A stretch of 64,000 bases of DNA from Alteromonas indica (GCA_003056425.1 PYVY01000016.1:40917-104916); one strand, 5' to 3'. Counted from the first letter of the stretch, positions 26,089 through 35,992 are shown. Notes: generated from the sequence alone by a model not told the origin. Program-made: numbers and translations.

Positions 26089-27276
26089 ATGAATCAGTTA
26101 GAAGCAAAATTTGGCGATTTCGGAGGCATGTATGTGCCCGAGTTGCTTATTCCTGCACTTGATCAGCTTGAAGCTGCCTTCATAGATGCTAAAGATGACC
26201 CGGCGTTTCAGGAAGAATTTTTATCCTTGTTGAAAGACTACGCAGGGCGTCCTACCGCGATGACCCTTACCCGCAACCTGGTAAGTAATCCTAATGTAAA
26301 ACTCTATTTGAAGCGGGAAGATTTACTGCACGGCGGGGCGCACAAAACCAATCAGGTACTGGGTCAGGCGTTGCTCACCAAACGCATGGGCAAAACCGAA
26401 GTTATTGCCGAAACCGGTGCAGGTCAGCACGGTACGGCAACGGCACTGGCATGTGCATTGTTAGGCCTTAAGGCGCGCATTTACATGGGTGCTAAGGATG
26501 TTGAACGGCAGGCGCCCAATGTGTTTAGAATGCGGCTGATGGGGGCTGAAGTTATTCCGGTAAACGCTGGTTCAGGTACGCTGAAAGATGCTGTTAACGA
26601 AGCTATGCGTGACTGGTCGGCTAACTACGATAAAGCCCACTATTTATTAGGTACAGCCGCTGGGCCGCATCCTTTCCCCCATATTGTGCGCGAGTTTCAC
26701 CGTATGATAGGTGAAGAAACCCGCGCTCAAATTATGGAAAAAGAAGGCCGTTTACCGGACTCAGTGGTGGCCTGCGTGGGCGGCGGTTCAAATGCGATTG
26801 GTATGTTTGCTGATTTTATTGACGAACCCGATGTGCGGTTAATTGGGGTCGAACCAGCCGGTAAAGGGCTGCATACGAAAGAGCACGGTGCCACTATTTG
26901 CACCGGTTCCAAAGGGATATTGCATGGCTCTTATACCTACATAATGCAGGATCAGGAAGGGCAGATTGAAGAAAGCTACTCGGTATCCGCTGGGCTTGAT
27001 TATCCTGCCGTAGGCCCGCAGCACGCCTATTTGGCGGATATTGGCCGGGCGGAATATGTGTCGGTGACAGATGATGAAGCGTTAAATGCATTTAAGTTGC
27101 TGGCCCGCAAAGAAGGCATTATTCCTGCGCTTGAATCAGCGCACGCCTTGGCGCATGCATTGAATATGGCCGATGAAGCAGAAGATGGCACCATTATTGT
27201 GGTTAACCTGTCCGGACGGGGTGACAAGGACATTGGTGTAGTAACCAAAATTTTGGGAGAAGAATTTAATGGATAG
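26089..27276 (+). CDS. trpB: tryptophan synthase beta chain
   Basis: A 395-aa PLP enzyme. PLP-binding Lys86 is in HGGAHKTNQ, and the phosphate-binding loop is VGGGSNAIG. It condenses indole with serine and forms the alpha2-beta2 complex with TrpA. It is 20 bp after trpCF and overlaps trpA by eight bases. Confidence 0.98.
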   Translation: MNQLEAKFGDFGGMYVPELLIPALDQLEAAFIDAKDDPAFQEEFLSLLKDYAGRPTAMTLTRNLVSNPNVKLYLKREDLLHGGAHKTNQVLGQALLTKRMGKTEVIAETGAGQHGTATALACALLGLKARIYMGAKDVERQAPNVFRMRLMGAEVIPVNAGSGTLKDAVNEAMRDWSANYDKAHYLLGTAAGPHPFPHIVREFHRMIGEETRAQIMEKEGRLPDSVVACVGGGSNAIGMFADFIDEPDVRLIGVEPAGKGLHTKEHGATICTGSKGILHGSYTYIMQDQEGQIEESYSVSAGLDYPAVGPQHAYLADIGRAEYVSVTDDEALNAFKLLARKEGIIPALESAHALAHALNMADEAEDGTIIVVNLSGRGDKDIGVVTKILGEEFNG

Positions 27277-28078
27277 ATATAGTGACATGTTTAGCCGGCT
27301 GCAAAATGACAATGCCGGCGCATTCGTGCCGTTTGTCACCGTGGGCGACCCGGACCTGGCAACCTCAGAGCGCATCATTGGTCAGCTAGTTGACAGCGGC
27401 GCCGACGCGTTAGAGTTGGGCCTGCCGTATTCTGACCCGATTGCCGATGGTCCAACTATTCAGGCTGCCAGCATTCGTGCCCGCCAGAGTAAGGTTAGTA
27501 CCGCAGATTGTTTTGCGCTGTTAGCGCGGGTACGGGAAAAATACCCGAACATCCCTATTGGTCTGCTGTTGTACAGTAATCTGGTGATGGCCAGTGGCGT
27601 TACCCAATTTTATCAAAAAGCCAGTGACGCTGGCGTGGACTCCATACTAATAGCCGATGTGCCGCTGCGTGAAGCAAAACCTTTTCTGGCTGCCGCCACG
27701 GCTTCAGGTATAAAGCAAATTCTGATTGCACCGCCTAATGCTTCTGATGAAACGATGGCGCTGATTGGCGAACATTCTTCCGGCTATACTTATCTGCTGG
27801 GTCGAGCCGGGGTGACTGGCGCCGAAACCGCAGCTGAAATTCCGGCCGCAGAGTTGGTGGCTAAACTGAGCCACTATCAATGTGCGCCGCCTTTGTTAGG
27901 TTTTGGCATTTCTAAGCCGGAACAGGTTAAATCAGCAATTGAAGCAGGTGCTGCCGGGGCAATAAGTGGTTCTGCTACCGTAAATATTATTGCGCAAAAT
28001 CTGGGTAACACTGAAGCCATGCTAACCGCGTTAGATAAATTTGTAGGTAGCATGAAAGCCGCTACGGCGCGAGGATAA
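27269..28078 (+). CDS. trpA: tryptophan synthase alpha chain
   Basis: A 269-aa barrel. Catalytic Glu49 (LELG) and Asp60 (IADGP) are conserved, as is the phosphate loop region GFGIS. It cleaves indole-3-glycerol phosphate and channels indole to TrpB. It overlaps trpB and is followed after three bases by yciI. Confidence 0.98.
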   Translation: MDRYSDMFSRLQNDNAGAFVPFVTVGDPDLATSERIIGQLVDSGADALELGLPYSDPIADGPTIQAASIRARQSKVSTADCFALLARVREKYPNIPIGLLLYSNLVMASGVTQFYQKASDAGVDSILIADVPLREAKPFLAAATASGIKQILIAPPNASDETMALIGEHSSGYTYLLGRAGVTGAETAAEIPAAELVAKLSHYQCAPPLLGFGISKPEQVKSAIEAGAAGAISGSATVNIIAQNLGNTEAMLTALDKFVGSMKAATARG

Positions 28079-28081
28079 CCC

Positions 28082-28381
28082 ATGCTTTACATGATTTGTG
28101 CCACCGACCATGCTAATTCACTGGAAGCCAGATTAGCCGCACGCCCTGACCACTTGGCGCGGCTTGAATCTTTAAAAGATGATGGGCGCTTAATTATGGC
28201 CGGACCATTTCCGGCCATCGATTCACCGGATCCAGGCCCGGCAGGGTTTACCGGTTCCTTAGTGGTGGCGAAGTTTGATAGCCTTGCGCAAGCCCAGGAG
28301 TGGGCAGATGCAGATCCCTATGTAGGCGCTGGAGTGTATGCTCAGGTAGTAGTAAAGCCTTACAAAAAGGTTTTACCCTAG
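28082..28381 (+). CDS. yciI: YciI family protein
   Basis: A 99-aa dimeric ferredoxin-like fold protein. Seen: MLYMICATDHANSLEARLAARPDHLARLE, with the family's His and Asp pair, and the C-terminal DPYVGAGVYAQVVVKPYKKVLP. E. coli YciI was proposed to be a low-activity enzyme or regulator; its role is unsettled. Only three bases separate it from trpA, so it is probably expressed as the last gene of the trp operon. Confidence 0.9.
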   Translation: MLYMICATDHANSLEARLAARPDHLARLESLKDDGRLIMAGPFPAIDSPDPGPAGFTGSLVVAKFDSLAQAQEWADADPYVGAGVYAQVVVKPYKKVLP

Positions 28382-28464
28382 GGCAAGGTCAAACCACCGA
28401 CACCTCATTTAGGTAAGCCATACCACCTTATTTATGCGGGACTCAGGTTTGGTTCCCGCACGAT

Positions 28465-28492
28465 AAAAAAAGCCCGCATAGCGCGGGCTTTT
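28465..28492. terminator. bidirectional terminator after yciI
   Basis: Stem AAAAGCCCGC-ATAGC-GCGGGCTTTT lies between convergent genes, with an A-run on one side and a U-run on the other. Confidence 0.85.
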
Positions 28493-28515
28493 CTAATAAA
28501 ATATTGGCTGGATTA

Positions 28516-28980
28516 TTACAGATTAACCCGGTCGTGATCGCCCATTTCATCAGGCTCAATTGTTTTGCCCGTCATCATTTTGAACATACCCTTGAAGCCT
28601 GGGTCGGCTTGCCAAATCTCAGCATCGTCCAATTCTAAACGTAGCATTAGTAATGATGGGTCATCTTTACCCTTGTCATACCAGGCTTCTACTGGGTTAG
28701 ACCAGTATTTATCAATGATTTCCTGGCGCGTCTCTGTAACCAGGGTACCGCGGATACAGGCAAAAACATCATGTCCTTTACTGGAAAAATGTACCATCGC
28801 CTTGCCACCTTCGGCAATACGGTTTGTTTTGGTAGTATAAAACCAGAATTCGCTATTCGCTTCTTTGTCTAATTGCGCCCGCATTGGTTCGGCGTGTTGG
28901 TCTTTTCCTACTAAAGAAACCATAACATTTGGGCTGTCGGCCATGGCTTTCCACATTTTTGTACGAATATCTGAAGACAT
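28516..28980 (-). CDS. FMN-binding pyridoxamine 5'-phosphate oxidase-like protein (general stress protein 26 type)
   Basis: A 154-aa split-barrel protein. Seen: VMVSLVGKDQHAEPMRAQLD, FWFYTTKTNRIAEGGKAMVHFSSKG and WYDKGKDDPSLLMLRLELDDAEIW, typical of GSP26-like proteins. The fold binds FMN or F420; substrate is unknown. The ATG at 28980 is preferred because GGAG precedes it by six bases; the upstream codons are optional. It is monocistronic. Confidence 0.85.
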   Translation of the reverse strand: MSSDIRTKMWKAMADSPNVMVSLVGKDQHAEPMRAQLDKEANSEFWFYTTKTNRIAEGGKAMVHFSSKGHDVFACIRGTLVTETRQEIIDKYWSNPVEAWYDKGKDDPSLLMLRLELDDAEIWQADPGFKGMFKMMTGKTIEPDEMGDHDRVNL

Positions 28981-29342
28981 TAATTGCTCCTTCTTTTCCG
29001 ACAACGGGAACTCGTGACGCTGTCATAAATGATTATTATCAAACAGGTAAATAAAGTAAAAAACGCATTTACCTTGTTAGCCCAGGAAAAATACAGTGAC
29101 TAACATTGATTACCTGCATAACACGTTGCATGGCTTATGCCACTCGCAGATGACCCAATAAAAGAATATATATCAGTAACTTATGAAAAACTAAAAAACA
29201 CTAACCCTGGCGACCAGGTAACATCTGCTGTGCCGGCAAGAAAATTATTCAGGCCGGGTTCAGCTATCCGTTGTATGGTAATTAGTAGGTAAAAACAGTA
29301 AATTAGGCTTATGTGGTTGGCTGTTACAGGGTCTGAGCGAAA
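28981..29342. other. spacer upstream of the PepSY gene
   Basis: Divergent promoter region with AT-rich sequence near 29160-29200 and a small hairpin CCTGG-CGA-CCAGG (about 29205-29217). No gene was recognised. Confidence 0.35.
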
Positions 29343-29627
29343 ATGAATATGCGGACATTGCAGATGATGGGAATAGTGACGCTGCTAGCGGTCAGCAGTG
29401 GTCCGCTAATGGCGCAGCAAAATGAACGTCAGCAAGATACCCTTGACCGCGCACAGGCGGCGGCCCGGGCGCAGCAGCAGGTTAAAGGCCGGGTACTTCG
29501 GGTAGATCAGGCCGGTAACAAGTATCGGGTTAAAGTGTTGAAGAAATCGGGACGGGTAGTATCGGTAGATGTCGATAAGCGTTCCGGACAGGTCAGGCAA
29601 ACGCAAAATAAGGAAAGTGAACGCTGA
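29343..29627 (+). CDS. small periplasmic PepSY-like protein
   Basis: 94 aa. A signal peptide ends at LMAQ (~25). The mature part is a coiled, Gln/Ala-rich stretch followed by a single PepSY-type repeat (GRVLRVDQAGNKYRVKVLKKSGRVVSVDVD). PepSY proteins bind or inhibit peptidases and occur with two-component systems that sense envelope state. Its stop overlaps the response-regulator start by one base (TGATG), so it is probably functionally tied to that system. Confidence 0.8.
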   Translation: MNMRTLQMMGIVTLLAVSSGPLMAQQNERQQDTLDRAQAAARAQQQVKGRVLRVDQAGNKYRVKVLKKSGRVVSVDVDKRSGQVRQTQNKESER

Positions 29628-30301
29628 TGCGCATTTTGATTGCCGAAGATGATAGTCGGCTACTTACCCAGCTAGACGGGTTATTGCAGCAACACGGTTA
29701 CAGTGTAGATTTAGCTGACAATGGTGAAAGCGCCCTGTATTTGATTAATGAACACCCCTATGACCTGGCGCTAATTGACATTGGTCTGCCCCGCCTGGAT
29801 GGTTTTGAAGTCATTCGCAAAGCACGTCAGCAAGAAGTTCGTTGTCCTATCCTGATCCTCACCGCCCGCGATCGATGGCAGGAAAAAGTGGAAGGACTGG
29901 ATGCCGGCGCAGATGATTATCTGACTAAACCCTTTCATAATGAGGAATTGCTGGCCCGGGTTAAAGCACTGATACGGCGCGCCTCAGGCCAAGCCAATCC
30001 GGTTATTGCGCATGGTCCTATGTCGCTCGATACAGTAACCCAGGAATTACGTATTAACGAACGCCGGCTCGAATTAACGGCGTATGAGTACAAGGTAATG
30101 GAATACCTGATGATGAACCCGCAAAAAGTGGTATCCAAAACCGAGTTAACCGAACATATTTACGATCAGGACTTCGATTTAGATAGTAATGTCATAGAGG
30201 TATTTATTGGTCGATTACGTAAAAAATTGGACCCACAAGCTCAGCTAAAACCCATCGAAACACTGCGTGGACGTGGTTATCGGCTAAACCGTGACCTATG
30301 A
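29627..30301 (+). CDS. response regulator, OmpR/PhoP family
   Basis: 224 aa. Receiver domain: acidic pocket EDD (7-9), phospho-Asp in LIDIGLP (~51), Thr in LTARDRW (~79) and Lys in LTKPFH (~101). The C-terminal winged helix has LTAYEYKVMEYL and GRLRKKL. Sequence SGQANPVI and LTARDRWQEKVE is close to PhoP. It binds DNA once phosphorylated by the adjacent kinase. It overlaps the kinase start by four bases. Confidence 0.92.
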   Translation: MRILIAEDDSRLLTQLDGLLQQHGYSVDLADNGESALYLINEHPYDLALIDIGLPRLDGFEVIRKARQQEVRCPILILTARDRWQEKVEGLDAGADDYLTKPFHNEELLARVKALIRRASGQANPVIAHGPMSLDTVTQELRINERRLELTAYEYKVMEYLMMNPQKVVSKTELTEHIYDQDFDLDSNVIEVFIGRLRKKLDPQAQLKPIETLRGRGYRLNRDL

Positions 30302-31635
30302 AGCGACTGTCGCTTAAACTGCGCAGTGTGCTTGCTGCATTACTGGCGTTAGGCCTGTTTATCCCGGTAACGGTGCTGATTCTGGACAATGCCTATACTC
30401 GCAGCCTGGGCCAGGCCAAATTAAATGAACTAAAGCTTATGAACCTGGCGCTGGTTTCGGCATTTGAGCTGGATGATGGCAACGCCGTGATGCCAGAACT
30501 GCTTTATGAAGAACAACTTAATTTACCTGATTCAGGGTATATTGGCATTGTGGTGTTTCGCAATAAAGTGGTCTGGCAGTCGGCCTCTGCATTGCATTTT
30601 GATATCCAGCACCCCCCTGCCTCGCCCGGTGTGGGAGAAGAACGCTTTATCCAGGATACCCGGCCTCATTTCGATTCTGATGCTCACTATTTCACCTATG
30701 GCTTTACGGCTGAATTTGCCGGCCCTCGCCAGTTTGAGCCAGTGCAATTTTACATTTTAAATAACCGCAGTGAGTTCGACCGGGAACGGGAAACTTTTTT
30801 AGCCACTGTATGGCGTAATTTACTGGCGCTGGGCGTGGTGTTACTTCTGCTGCTGTTAGGCGGGATAAGTATCATCCTGGCACCGGTTCGAAGCCTGATT
30901 GCTGAAATAAAAAAAACCAGTGAAGGCCGTCAGGCTGCGTTAATCCATAGTTATCCGGCAGAATTTGCCGGATTGAAACGCAGTATTAACCGTTTACTGC
31001 AAACCGAGGCGCAGCAGCGAAAACGGTATAAGAACAGTTTAGGTGATTTAGCCCACAGTTTGAAAACCCCCTTGGCGGTAGCCCTGGGCACCCCAGCCTT
31101 GCCCCCCGAGGCTAGCGATGCGCTGTTGCAAATAGACCAGCTAATTCAACGCCAGTTAAAACGTGCTACGGCAGGGCAAAAGGGCTGGCAGGCGCCGGTG
31201 CCGGTTGGCCCGCTGGTGGAACGTATTAGCGGGGCAATGGCGAAAGTTTATCGCGATAAGGCGCTTAACATTAGCCTCGATATAGACCCCACAGCGCAAT
31301 TTCTTGGGGACGAAACCGATTTATTTGAAATGCTGGGTAATCTGCTTGATAACGCGTGTAAAGCTGCAGCTAAGCAGGTTCGTATCACCTGTGAACATCA
31401 GGCTCGGTATCTGGTGATAAAAATTGAAGACGATGGTCCAGGCATCGCCGCCCACTTACGCCAGACATTGCTAGAGCGAGGCGCCCGTTTAGACACCTAC
31501 ACAGAAGGTCAGGGTATAGGTATGGCGGTGGTAAGCGACCTGGTCGATATTTATCAGGGCCAATTGGAAGTGTATGATAGTGAGTTGGGCGGCGCAGGGG
31601 TGCAGATTCGCTTTGCCCTGCCCGCAAGCTCTTAA
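30298..31635 (+). CDS. sensor histidine kinase, PhoQ-like
   Basis: 445 aa. TM1 is ~13-30, a periplasmic sensor domain ~31-165, TM2 ~176-196, then a HAMP-like linker. The phospho-His lies in LAHSLKTPLAV (~257), and the ATPase domain has N box LLDNACKAA and G boxes DDGPGI and GQGIGMAVV. The HisKA sequence resembles PhoQ. The acidic membrane-facing patch of PhoQ is not obvious, so the signal may differ. It converges with the AI-2E gene with overlapping stops. Confidence 0.9.
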   Translation: MKRLSLKLRSVLAALLALGLFIPVTVLILDNAYTRSLGQAKLNELKLMNLALVSAFELDDGNAVMPELLYEEQLNLPDSGYIGIVVFRNKVVWQSASALHFDIQHPPASPGVGEERFIQDTRPHFDSDAHYFTYGFTAEFAGPRQFEPVQFYILNNRSEFDRERETFLATVWRNLLALGVVLLLLLLGGISIILAPVRSLIAEIKKTSEGRQAALIHSYPAEFAGLKRSINRLLQTEAQQRKRYKNSLGDLAHSLKTPLAVALGTPALPPEASDALLQIDQLIQRQLKRATAGQKGWQAPVPVGPLVERISGAMAKVYRDKALNISLDIDPTAQFLGDETDLFEMLGNLLDNACKAAAKQVRITCEHQARYLVIKIEDDGPGIAAHLRQTLLERGARLDTYTEGQGIGMAVVSDLVDIYQGQLEVYDSELGGAGVQIRFALPASS

Positions 31636-32669
31636 GACTGGGCTTTTTTACCATCTCCACTGGATAGCAAAACAGCCAGCCACTCGCTTTCGGGGCGAGA
31701 TTCCAGAGCAATTTTAACCACCATCGTTAGCGGTACTGACAGCAACATACCGACGGTTCCTAGTAGCCAACCCCAGAAAATCAAGGATAAAAACACCACC
31801 AGCGTAGACAACCCCATGCCCCGCCCCATTAAGCGTGGTTCAATCAGGTTACCCATAATGGTGTTAACCAGCACAAAGGCCAATGCCACCAGTCCGGCAG
31901 AAGCAAACCCAAACTGAACGAAGGCGATCAATACGGCCGGTAACGCAGCGATAATAGAGCCTATATTGGGTATGTAATTAAGCATAAAAGCCAAGACCGC
32001 CCATAACAAAAAGTGGTCTATTTCCATTACATATAGCCACACCCCGATAATGAGGCCAGTAGCCAGGCTTACTACCGTTTTTATTGCCAGATAACTGTTA
32101 ACCGAACGAATAAACTTATCAATGTGCTGCATTTTCATATCGGGGTCGGCAAGCGCCACATGCAAGCGAGACGGAATACTGTCTGCTTCAAACAGCATAA
32201 AAATAACGGTGAGCAAAATTAAAAACAGATTTGATAACACCCCGCCCATTCCACTGATAAAGTTAGTGGCGAGCGACATGGCCATACCCGGATCAAGATG
32301 TGAGGCGATAAGTTCACGGTTAACATGGATATTGAAAATAGCCAGTTGGTCAATAACCCACGCAAATTCGGTGTCTAGCTTGCTTCGATAATCCGGCAGA
32401 TTTTCCTTAAATTCGGTTAACGATTGGCCCACCAGGCCGGCCAGTAAAAAACCAAATATGACAATAAGGCTGATCACCAGGGAGACCGATAACCATTTAG
32501 GTATTTTTCTTCTGGAGGCCCAGTTTATAAGGGGGCTACAGGCTATAGCGATAAAACCTGAGAGAAAAAAGGGCACCATAATCGCCGAGGCCGCTTTAAT
32601 TCCGGCCAGTACCACTACCAAACAGGCAAGCACAATTAACGCTTTGGCAGTGGGAGATTTAAGTTCCAT
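31632..32669 (-). CDS. AI-2E family transporter (PerM/TqsA-like permease)
   Basis: A 345-aa inner-membrane protein with about eight hydrophobic helices. Conserved segments include LLWAVLAFMLNYIPNIGSIIAALPAVLIA and EPRLMGRGMGLSTLVVFLSLIFWGWLLG, the family hallmark. Some members export AI-2 or act as sodium-proton antiporters; the substrate here is unknown. The ATG at 32669 is preferred over TTG 32678. Confidence 0.88.
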   Translation of the reverse strand: MELKSPTAKALIVLACLVVVLAGIKAASAIMVPFFLSGFIAIACSPLINWASRRKIPKWLSVSLVISLIVIFGFLLAGLVGQSLTEFKENLPDYRSKLDTEFAWVIDQLAIFNIHVNRELIASHLDPGMAMSLATNFISGMGGVLSNLFLILLTVIFMLFEADSIPSRLHVALADPDMKMQHIDKFIRSVNSYLAIKTVVSLATGLIIGVWLYVMEIDHFLLWAVLAFMLNYIPNIGSIIAALPAVLIAFVQFGFASAGLVALAFVLVNTIMGNLIEPRLMGRGMGLSTLVVFLSLIFWGWLLGTVGMLLSVPLTMVVKIALESRPESEWLAVLLSSGDGKKAQS

Positions 32670-32775
32670 AATAAACAAATAGTTGAATTAGCAAGTACAA
32701 AGGATACCGCTCCGTTAAGATAGCGAATGTGGGTGCCTGTTATTCTACACAATGATAATAAATAAGAGAATTTTC

Positions 32776-33141
32776 ATGACGTTAAATCAGGCAACAATAA
32801 AAATTAAAAACCTGCGGTTGCGTACCTATATTGGCATTAATGAAGCTGAGGTAAATAACAAACAGGATGTCGTGGTCAATGTGAAGATCCATTACGATGC
32901 GCACCGCGCTACAGATACCGACGACATGGGCGATGCCCTGAATTACAAAACTATCACCAAGGCTATCATCAAACTGGTGGAAGACAACCGATTTTCATTA
33001 CTGGAGAAACTCACCGCCGATGTACTGGGAATTGCAGCAGAACATCATTGGGTAACCTATGCTGAAGTAGAGGTGGATAAACCACATGCCTTACGTTTTT
33101 CCGACTCGGTATCGTTAACATTATCGTGCACTAAACCTTAA
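32776..33141 (+). CDS. folX: dihydroneopterin triphosphate 2'-epimerase
   Basis: 121 aa. It matches FolX almost throughout, e.g. IKNLRLRTYIGINEAEVNNKQD and EHHWVTYAEVEVDKPHALRFSDSVSLTL. It epimerises 7,8-dihydroneopterin triphosphate and belongs to the FolB-like tunnelling fold. The internal ATG at 32776 after AAGAGAA is preferred over 32752. It is followed after 17 bases by the yfcH-like gene, the same pair order as in E. coli. Confidence 0.94.
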   Translation: MTLNQATIKIKNLRLRTYIGINEAEVNNKQDVVVNVKIHYDAHRATDTDDMGDALNYKTITKAIIKLVEDNRFSLLEKLTADVLGIAAEHHWVTYAEVEVDKPHALRFSDSVSLTLSCTKP

Positions 33142-33158
33142 TCTGGTAAGGAATAGCT

Positions 33159-34052
33159 TTGAAGATACTCATAACCGGTGGTACGGGCTTTGTAGGCCGT
33201 CATCTGATCGAAACCCTGGCAAATAAGCACGACTTTGTGGTCCTGACCCGCGATCCGGAACGGGCGGCCAAGCTGTTACCGGGCGCAGTATCTTTGGTCA
33301 AATCGTTAACTGAAGTCGCTCACTTTGATAAATTGGATGCTATTATCAATTTGGCGGGCGAGCCCATTGCAGACAAACGCTGGACCGCTTTACAGCGTAA
33401 ACGCATTTGCGACAGCCGCTGGGATATTACCCGCGAACTGGTAGCCCGGATACGTCAGTGCGCTACCCCACCAGCGGTTTTTATTTCTGGCTCAGCGATT
33501 GGCTATTATGGTCGTCAGGGACAACAGGCAGTGACTGAACAACATCATCAGGTGCACCACGAGTTTACGCATCAGGTGTGTCATAAATGGGAACAAATAG
33601 CCTTGGAGGCAAGTGAATATAGTCGCGTTTGTTTGCTGCGAACAGGTGTAGTACTGGCTAAGGGAGAAGGTGCGTTAGCCAAGATGGCATTGCCTTTCAA
33701 ATTGGGCTTGGGTGGCAAAATGGGCGACGGTGAACAATATTTCTCATGGATTCATATTGACGATATGGTACGCGGAATTATTTTTTTACTTGAAAATGAC
33801 AACTGCGAAGGCCCCTTTAATATGACTGCGCCTGAACCGGTGACGAATAAAGTTTTCACCGCCACCCTGGCGGCAAGCCTACACCGTCCTGCTTGGTTTA
33901 CTGTTCCTGCTTTCGTCCTGAAAACCGCGATGGGCGATGCCGCAGATATGTTGCTTACCGGCCAACAAGTATTACCAGCTAAGCTTAGCGAGAACGGTTT
34001 TGCATTTAACTTTGCTACCCTGCGTAGCGCCCTGGAGCATGAATTTGCATAG
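33159..34052 (+). CDS. yfcH: TIGR01777-family NAD-dependent epimerase (YfcH-like)
   Basis: 297 aa. Extended SDR with TGGTGFVGRHL at 6-16, NLAGEPIADKRW, SGSAIGYYG and a DUF1731 C-terminal tail (VLPAKLSENGFAFNF). Family members are FAD/NAD-linked and implicated in division (SulA-like) or envelope roles, but function is undecided. The start is TTG at 33159 with AAGGA eight bases before. It is probably co-transcribed with folX. Confidence 0.92.
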   Translation: MKILITGGTGFVGRHLIETLANKHDFVVLTRDPERAAKLLPGAVSLVKSLTEVAHFDKLDAIINLAGEPIADKRWTALQRKRICDSRWDITRELVARIRQCATPPAVFISGSAIGYYGRQGQQAVTEQHHQVHHEFTHQVCHKWEQIALEASEYSRVCLLRTGVVLAKGEGALAKMALPFKLGLGGKMGDGEQYFSWIHIDDMVRGIIFLLENDNCEGPFNMTAPEPVTNKVFTATLAASLHRPAWFTVPAFVLKTAMGDAADMLLTGQQVLPAKLSENGFAFNFATLRSALEHEFA

Positions 34053-34592
34053 CGCTCCGACGCATAAACTGGCGTGGCGACTTAGCAAACGCGTGGACAG
34101 CCGGTGCTTTGCCAGGGGGTTACAGTTACCGCTGGGGGCGATAAAGTCGAATACCGGAAAAAGCATTATTGGCTTTACGTACTGCCGTCTTAGCACGGGC
34201 GTAAGAAATACAATCGCAAGTAATAATCCCCCAATAAATACAATATCGCACACAACTGTGGGATTTTTACTTTAATGGCTTTAGTGCCCGCTAGCTGCTC
34301 GCCACTCAGCGCTATGGCTGATAAGACAGCCAACTGTACCTCGCCTGCAACCCAAGTGTATTTGCGGACCAACTAAAACACTGGCTGCGGGCGGGCTCTA
34401 TGGCGGCCGTCCCCCTATTTAATAGGCTATAGGTCTATACGCTCACGTAACGTTAAAACCTGAGCGGCCGGTTTCAGCCGCCAATTGGTGCCATTATAAT
34501 CGGTATAGTTTAAGCGCCGCGCTTTGCTGTGAAGCTTAACCTTTATCTCGTACTCACTTCATTAGGCTTATACAAGCTTGGACGGAAATAAC
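34053..34592. other. 540-bp gene-free spacer
   Basis: Open frames here lack ribosome sites and overlap each other on both strands. No RNA gene or repeat was recognised. Confidence 0.4.
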
Positions 34593-35003
34593 ATGGAAAC
34601 ACAGCGGTATGAAGCAGAATGGTGTTTGCTTCAAAATCAGTTTGAGAGCTATGAAAAGCATTCACTGTATATAAAATTAAGTAGCATTTTGGGGTTATTC
34701 TTGGCGCTGTCTTTTGGCTTGGCTGCTATACCCACTTGTTTCATTTTAGGAGTATTGTGGATACAGGATGCGATTTTAAAAACGTTTCAATCTCGAATAG
34801 AGCCCCGACTATTACGTATTGAGAAAAGTATTCAGGAAAAAGCGCAATCCTGCCCGTTTCAATTTAATACCGACTACCTATTAGCAGAAACCAAAGGCCT
34901 GTCAAAAATTCAGGAATATGCTAAACAGGCGGTCCGCCCTACAGTCGCCTTTCCACATGTCGTGCTCATTGCCATTATGCTAGCGACCGCTATTTTCTCC
35001 TGA
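34593..35003 (+). CDS. hypothetical membrane protein
   Basis: 136 aa. Two or three hydrophobic segments: ~29-60 (SSILGLFLALSFGLAAIPTCFILG) and the extreme C-terminus (VVLIAIMLATAIFS), separated by a helical, charged part. No signal peptide cleavage site. The ATG at 34593 follows GGA; an in-frame TTG at 34578 is the alternative. No family was recognised. Confidence 0.6.
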   Translation: METQRYEAEWCLLQNQFESYEKHSLYIKLSSILGLFLALSFGLAAIPTCFILGVLWIQDAILKTFQSRIEPRLLRIEKSIQEKAQSCPFQFNTDYLLAETKGLSKIQEYAKQAVRPTVAFPHVVLIAIMLATAIFS

Positions 35004-35443
35004 CGGGGGCAGTAGTTGAAAATGGGTTATTAGCAAAACGGATAATACACCCCGGCTGGTAACTACAGCCCGGGGCAGGTGAAAGTGCAGGTGCAGGCGA
35101 CCAGCATAGCGCTTAAATCCTTTGCTGCGGACGACGGGATATTCGCAATTGGCAGTAAGCTACCCTTACTGCTGAGCAGTATTTTCGATAGCAGGGCCCC
35201 TTTCATTCTAGCGAGGCCCAGCAACACAATCGAAGGGTAAGTTGTGTTTTCGCTACGCTGTATTCCTGCCAACACTCGCGTAAGGTGGCCGGGTCATCCG
35301 GTCCCCACCCTATAAACCTATCCCCTGATGTCGCACACCCCCCATGGCTTAGTTAACCGCCAACATCGCCAGCCCAGCGTCGCTTAGCTAAACGGGTGAG
35401 GAAGCACCTATGGGCCCGCCCCATAGCAGGCGTGGGCAACCTG
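35004..35443. other. 440-bp gene-free spacer
   Basis: Convergent spacer between the membrane protein gene and yaeQ. No convincing terminator, repeat or short gene was found. Confidence 0.4.
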
Positions 35444-35992
35444 TTATAGATGCTGCTGAATTTCAACTTCTACGTAACCGCTGGCTTCAGCCCCTTCAAT
35501 GGTTAACCAAAACTGACCATCTTGAATAGTAACCTGAAGCTGCATGGAGCGCTCTACCGCGTTAGCAAGCGCGGTAGCAAGCGCTTCGGGCAAGGTGAAC
35601 ACCGATAAATTTTTCTTGGTTTTTAATTTATTCTGTTCTTTTTTCCACCAACTATCAAAGCTGTTATCTGCATAGGCATAAATTTTCATATGCTGACTTT
35701 GGTTGCAGCCTTTTTTGATACGCTGCTCGGAAGGCTGCCCTAACTCAATCCACAGCGCAATTTCGTCACTAAAGCTTTTTTGCCACAGATCTGGTACTTC
35801 ATCATCTGACAAACCTTTTGTGAACTGCAACTGTTCATGAGCATTCACGATAAAAGCCACAACCCTAAGCATCATGCGTTCGTTATTTTCAGAAGGGTGG
35901 CGGGCAATAGTTAAATTGTGCTCGTTATAATAATTACGATCCATATCGGTTATCGATATATCCGCTTTAAATATGGTTGCTTTAAGTGCCAT
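35444..35992 (-). CDS. yaeQ: YaeQ family protein
   Basis: 182 aa. It begins MALKATIFKADISITDMDRNYY and contains RMMLRVVAFIVNAHEQLQFTKGLSDDEVPDLW, the conserved core of YaeQ, a protein with a PD-(D/E)XK-like fold. It was first noted because it compensates for loss of RfaH in E. coli; its enzymatic role is unknown. GGAA precedes the ATG at 35992 by five bases; the upstream frame to 36118 is not needed. Confidence 0.92.
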   Translation of the reverse strand: MALKATIFKADISITDMDRNYYNEHNLTIARHPSENNERMMLRVVAFIVNAHEQLQFTKGLSDDEVPDLWQKSFSDEIALWIELGQPSEQRIKKGCNQSQHMKIYAYADNSFDSWWKKEQNKLKTKKNLSVFTLPEALATALANAVERSMQLQVTIQDGQFWLTIEGAEASGYVEVEIQQHL

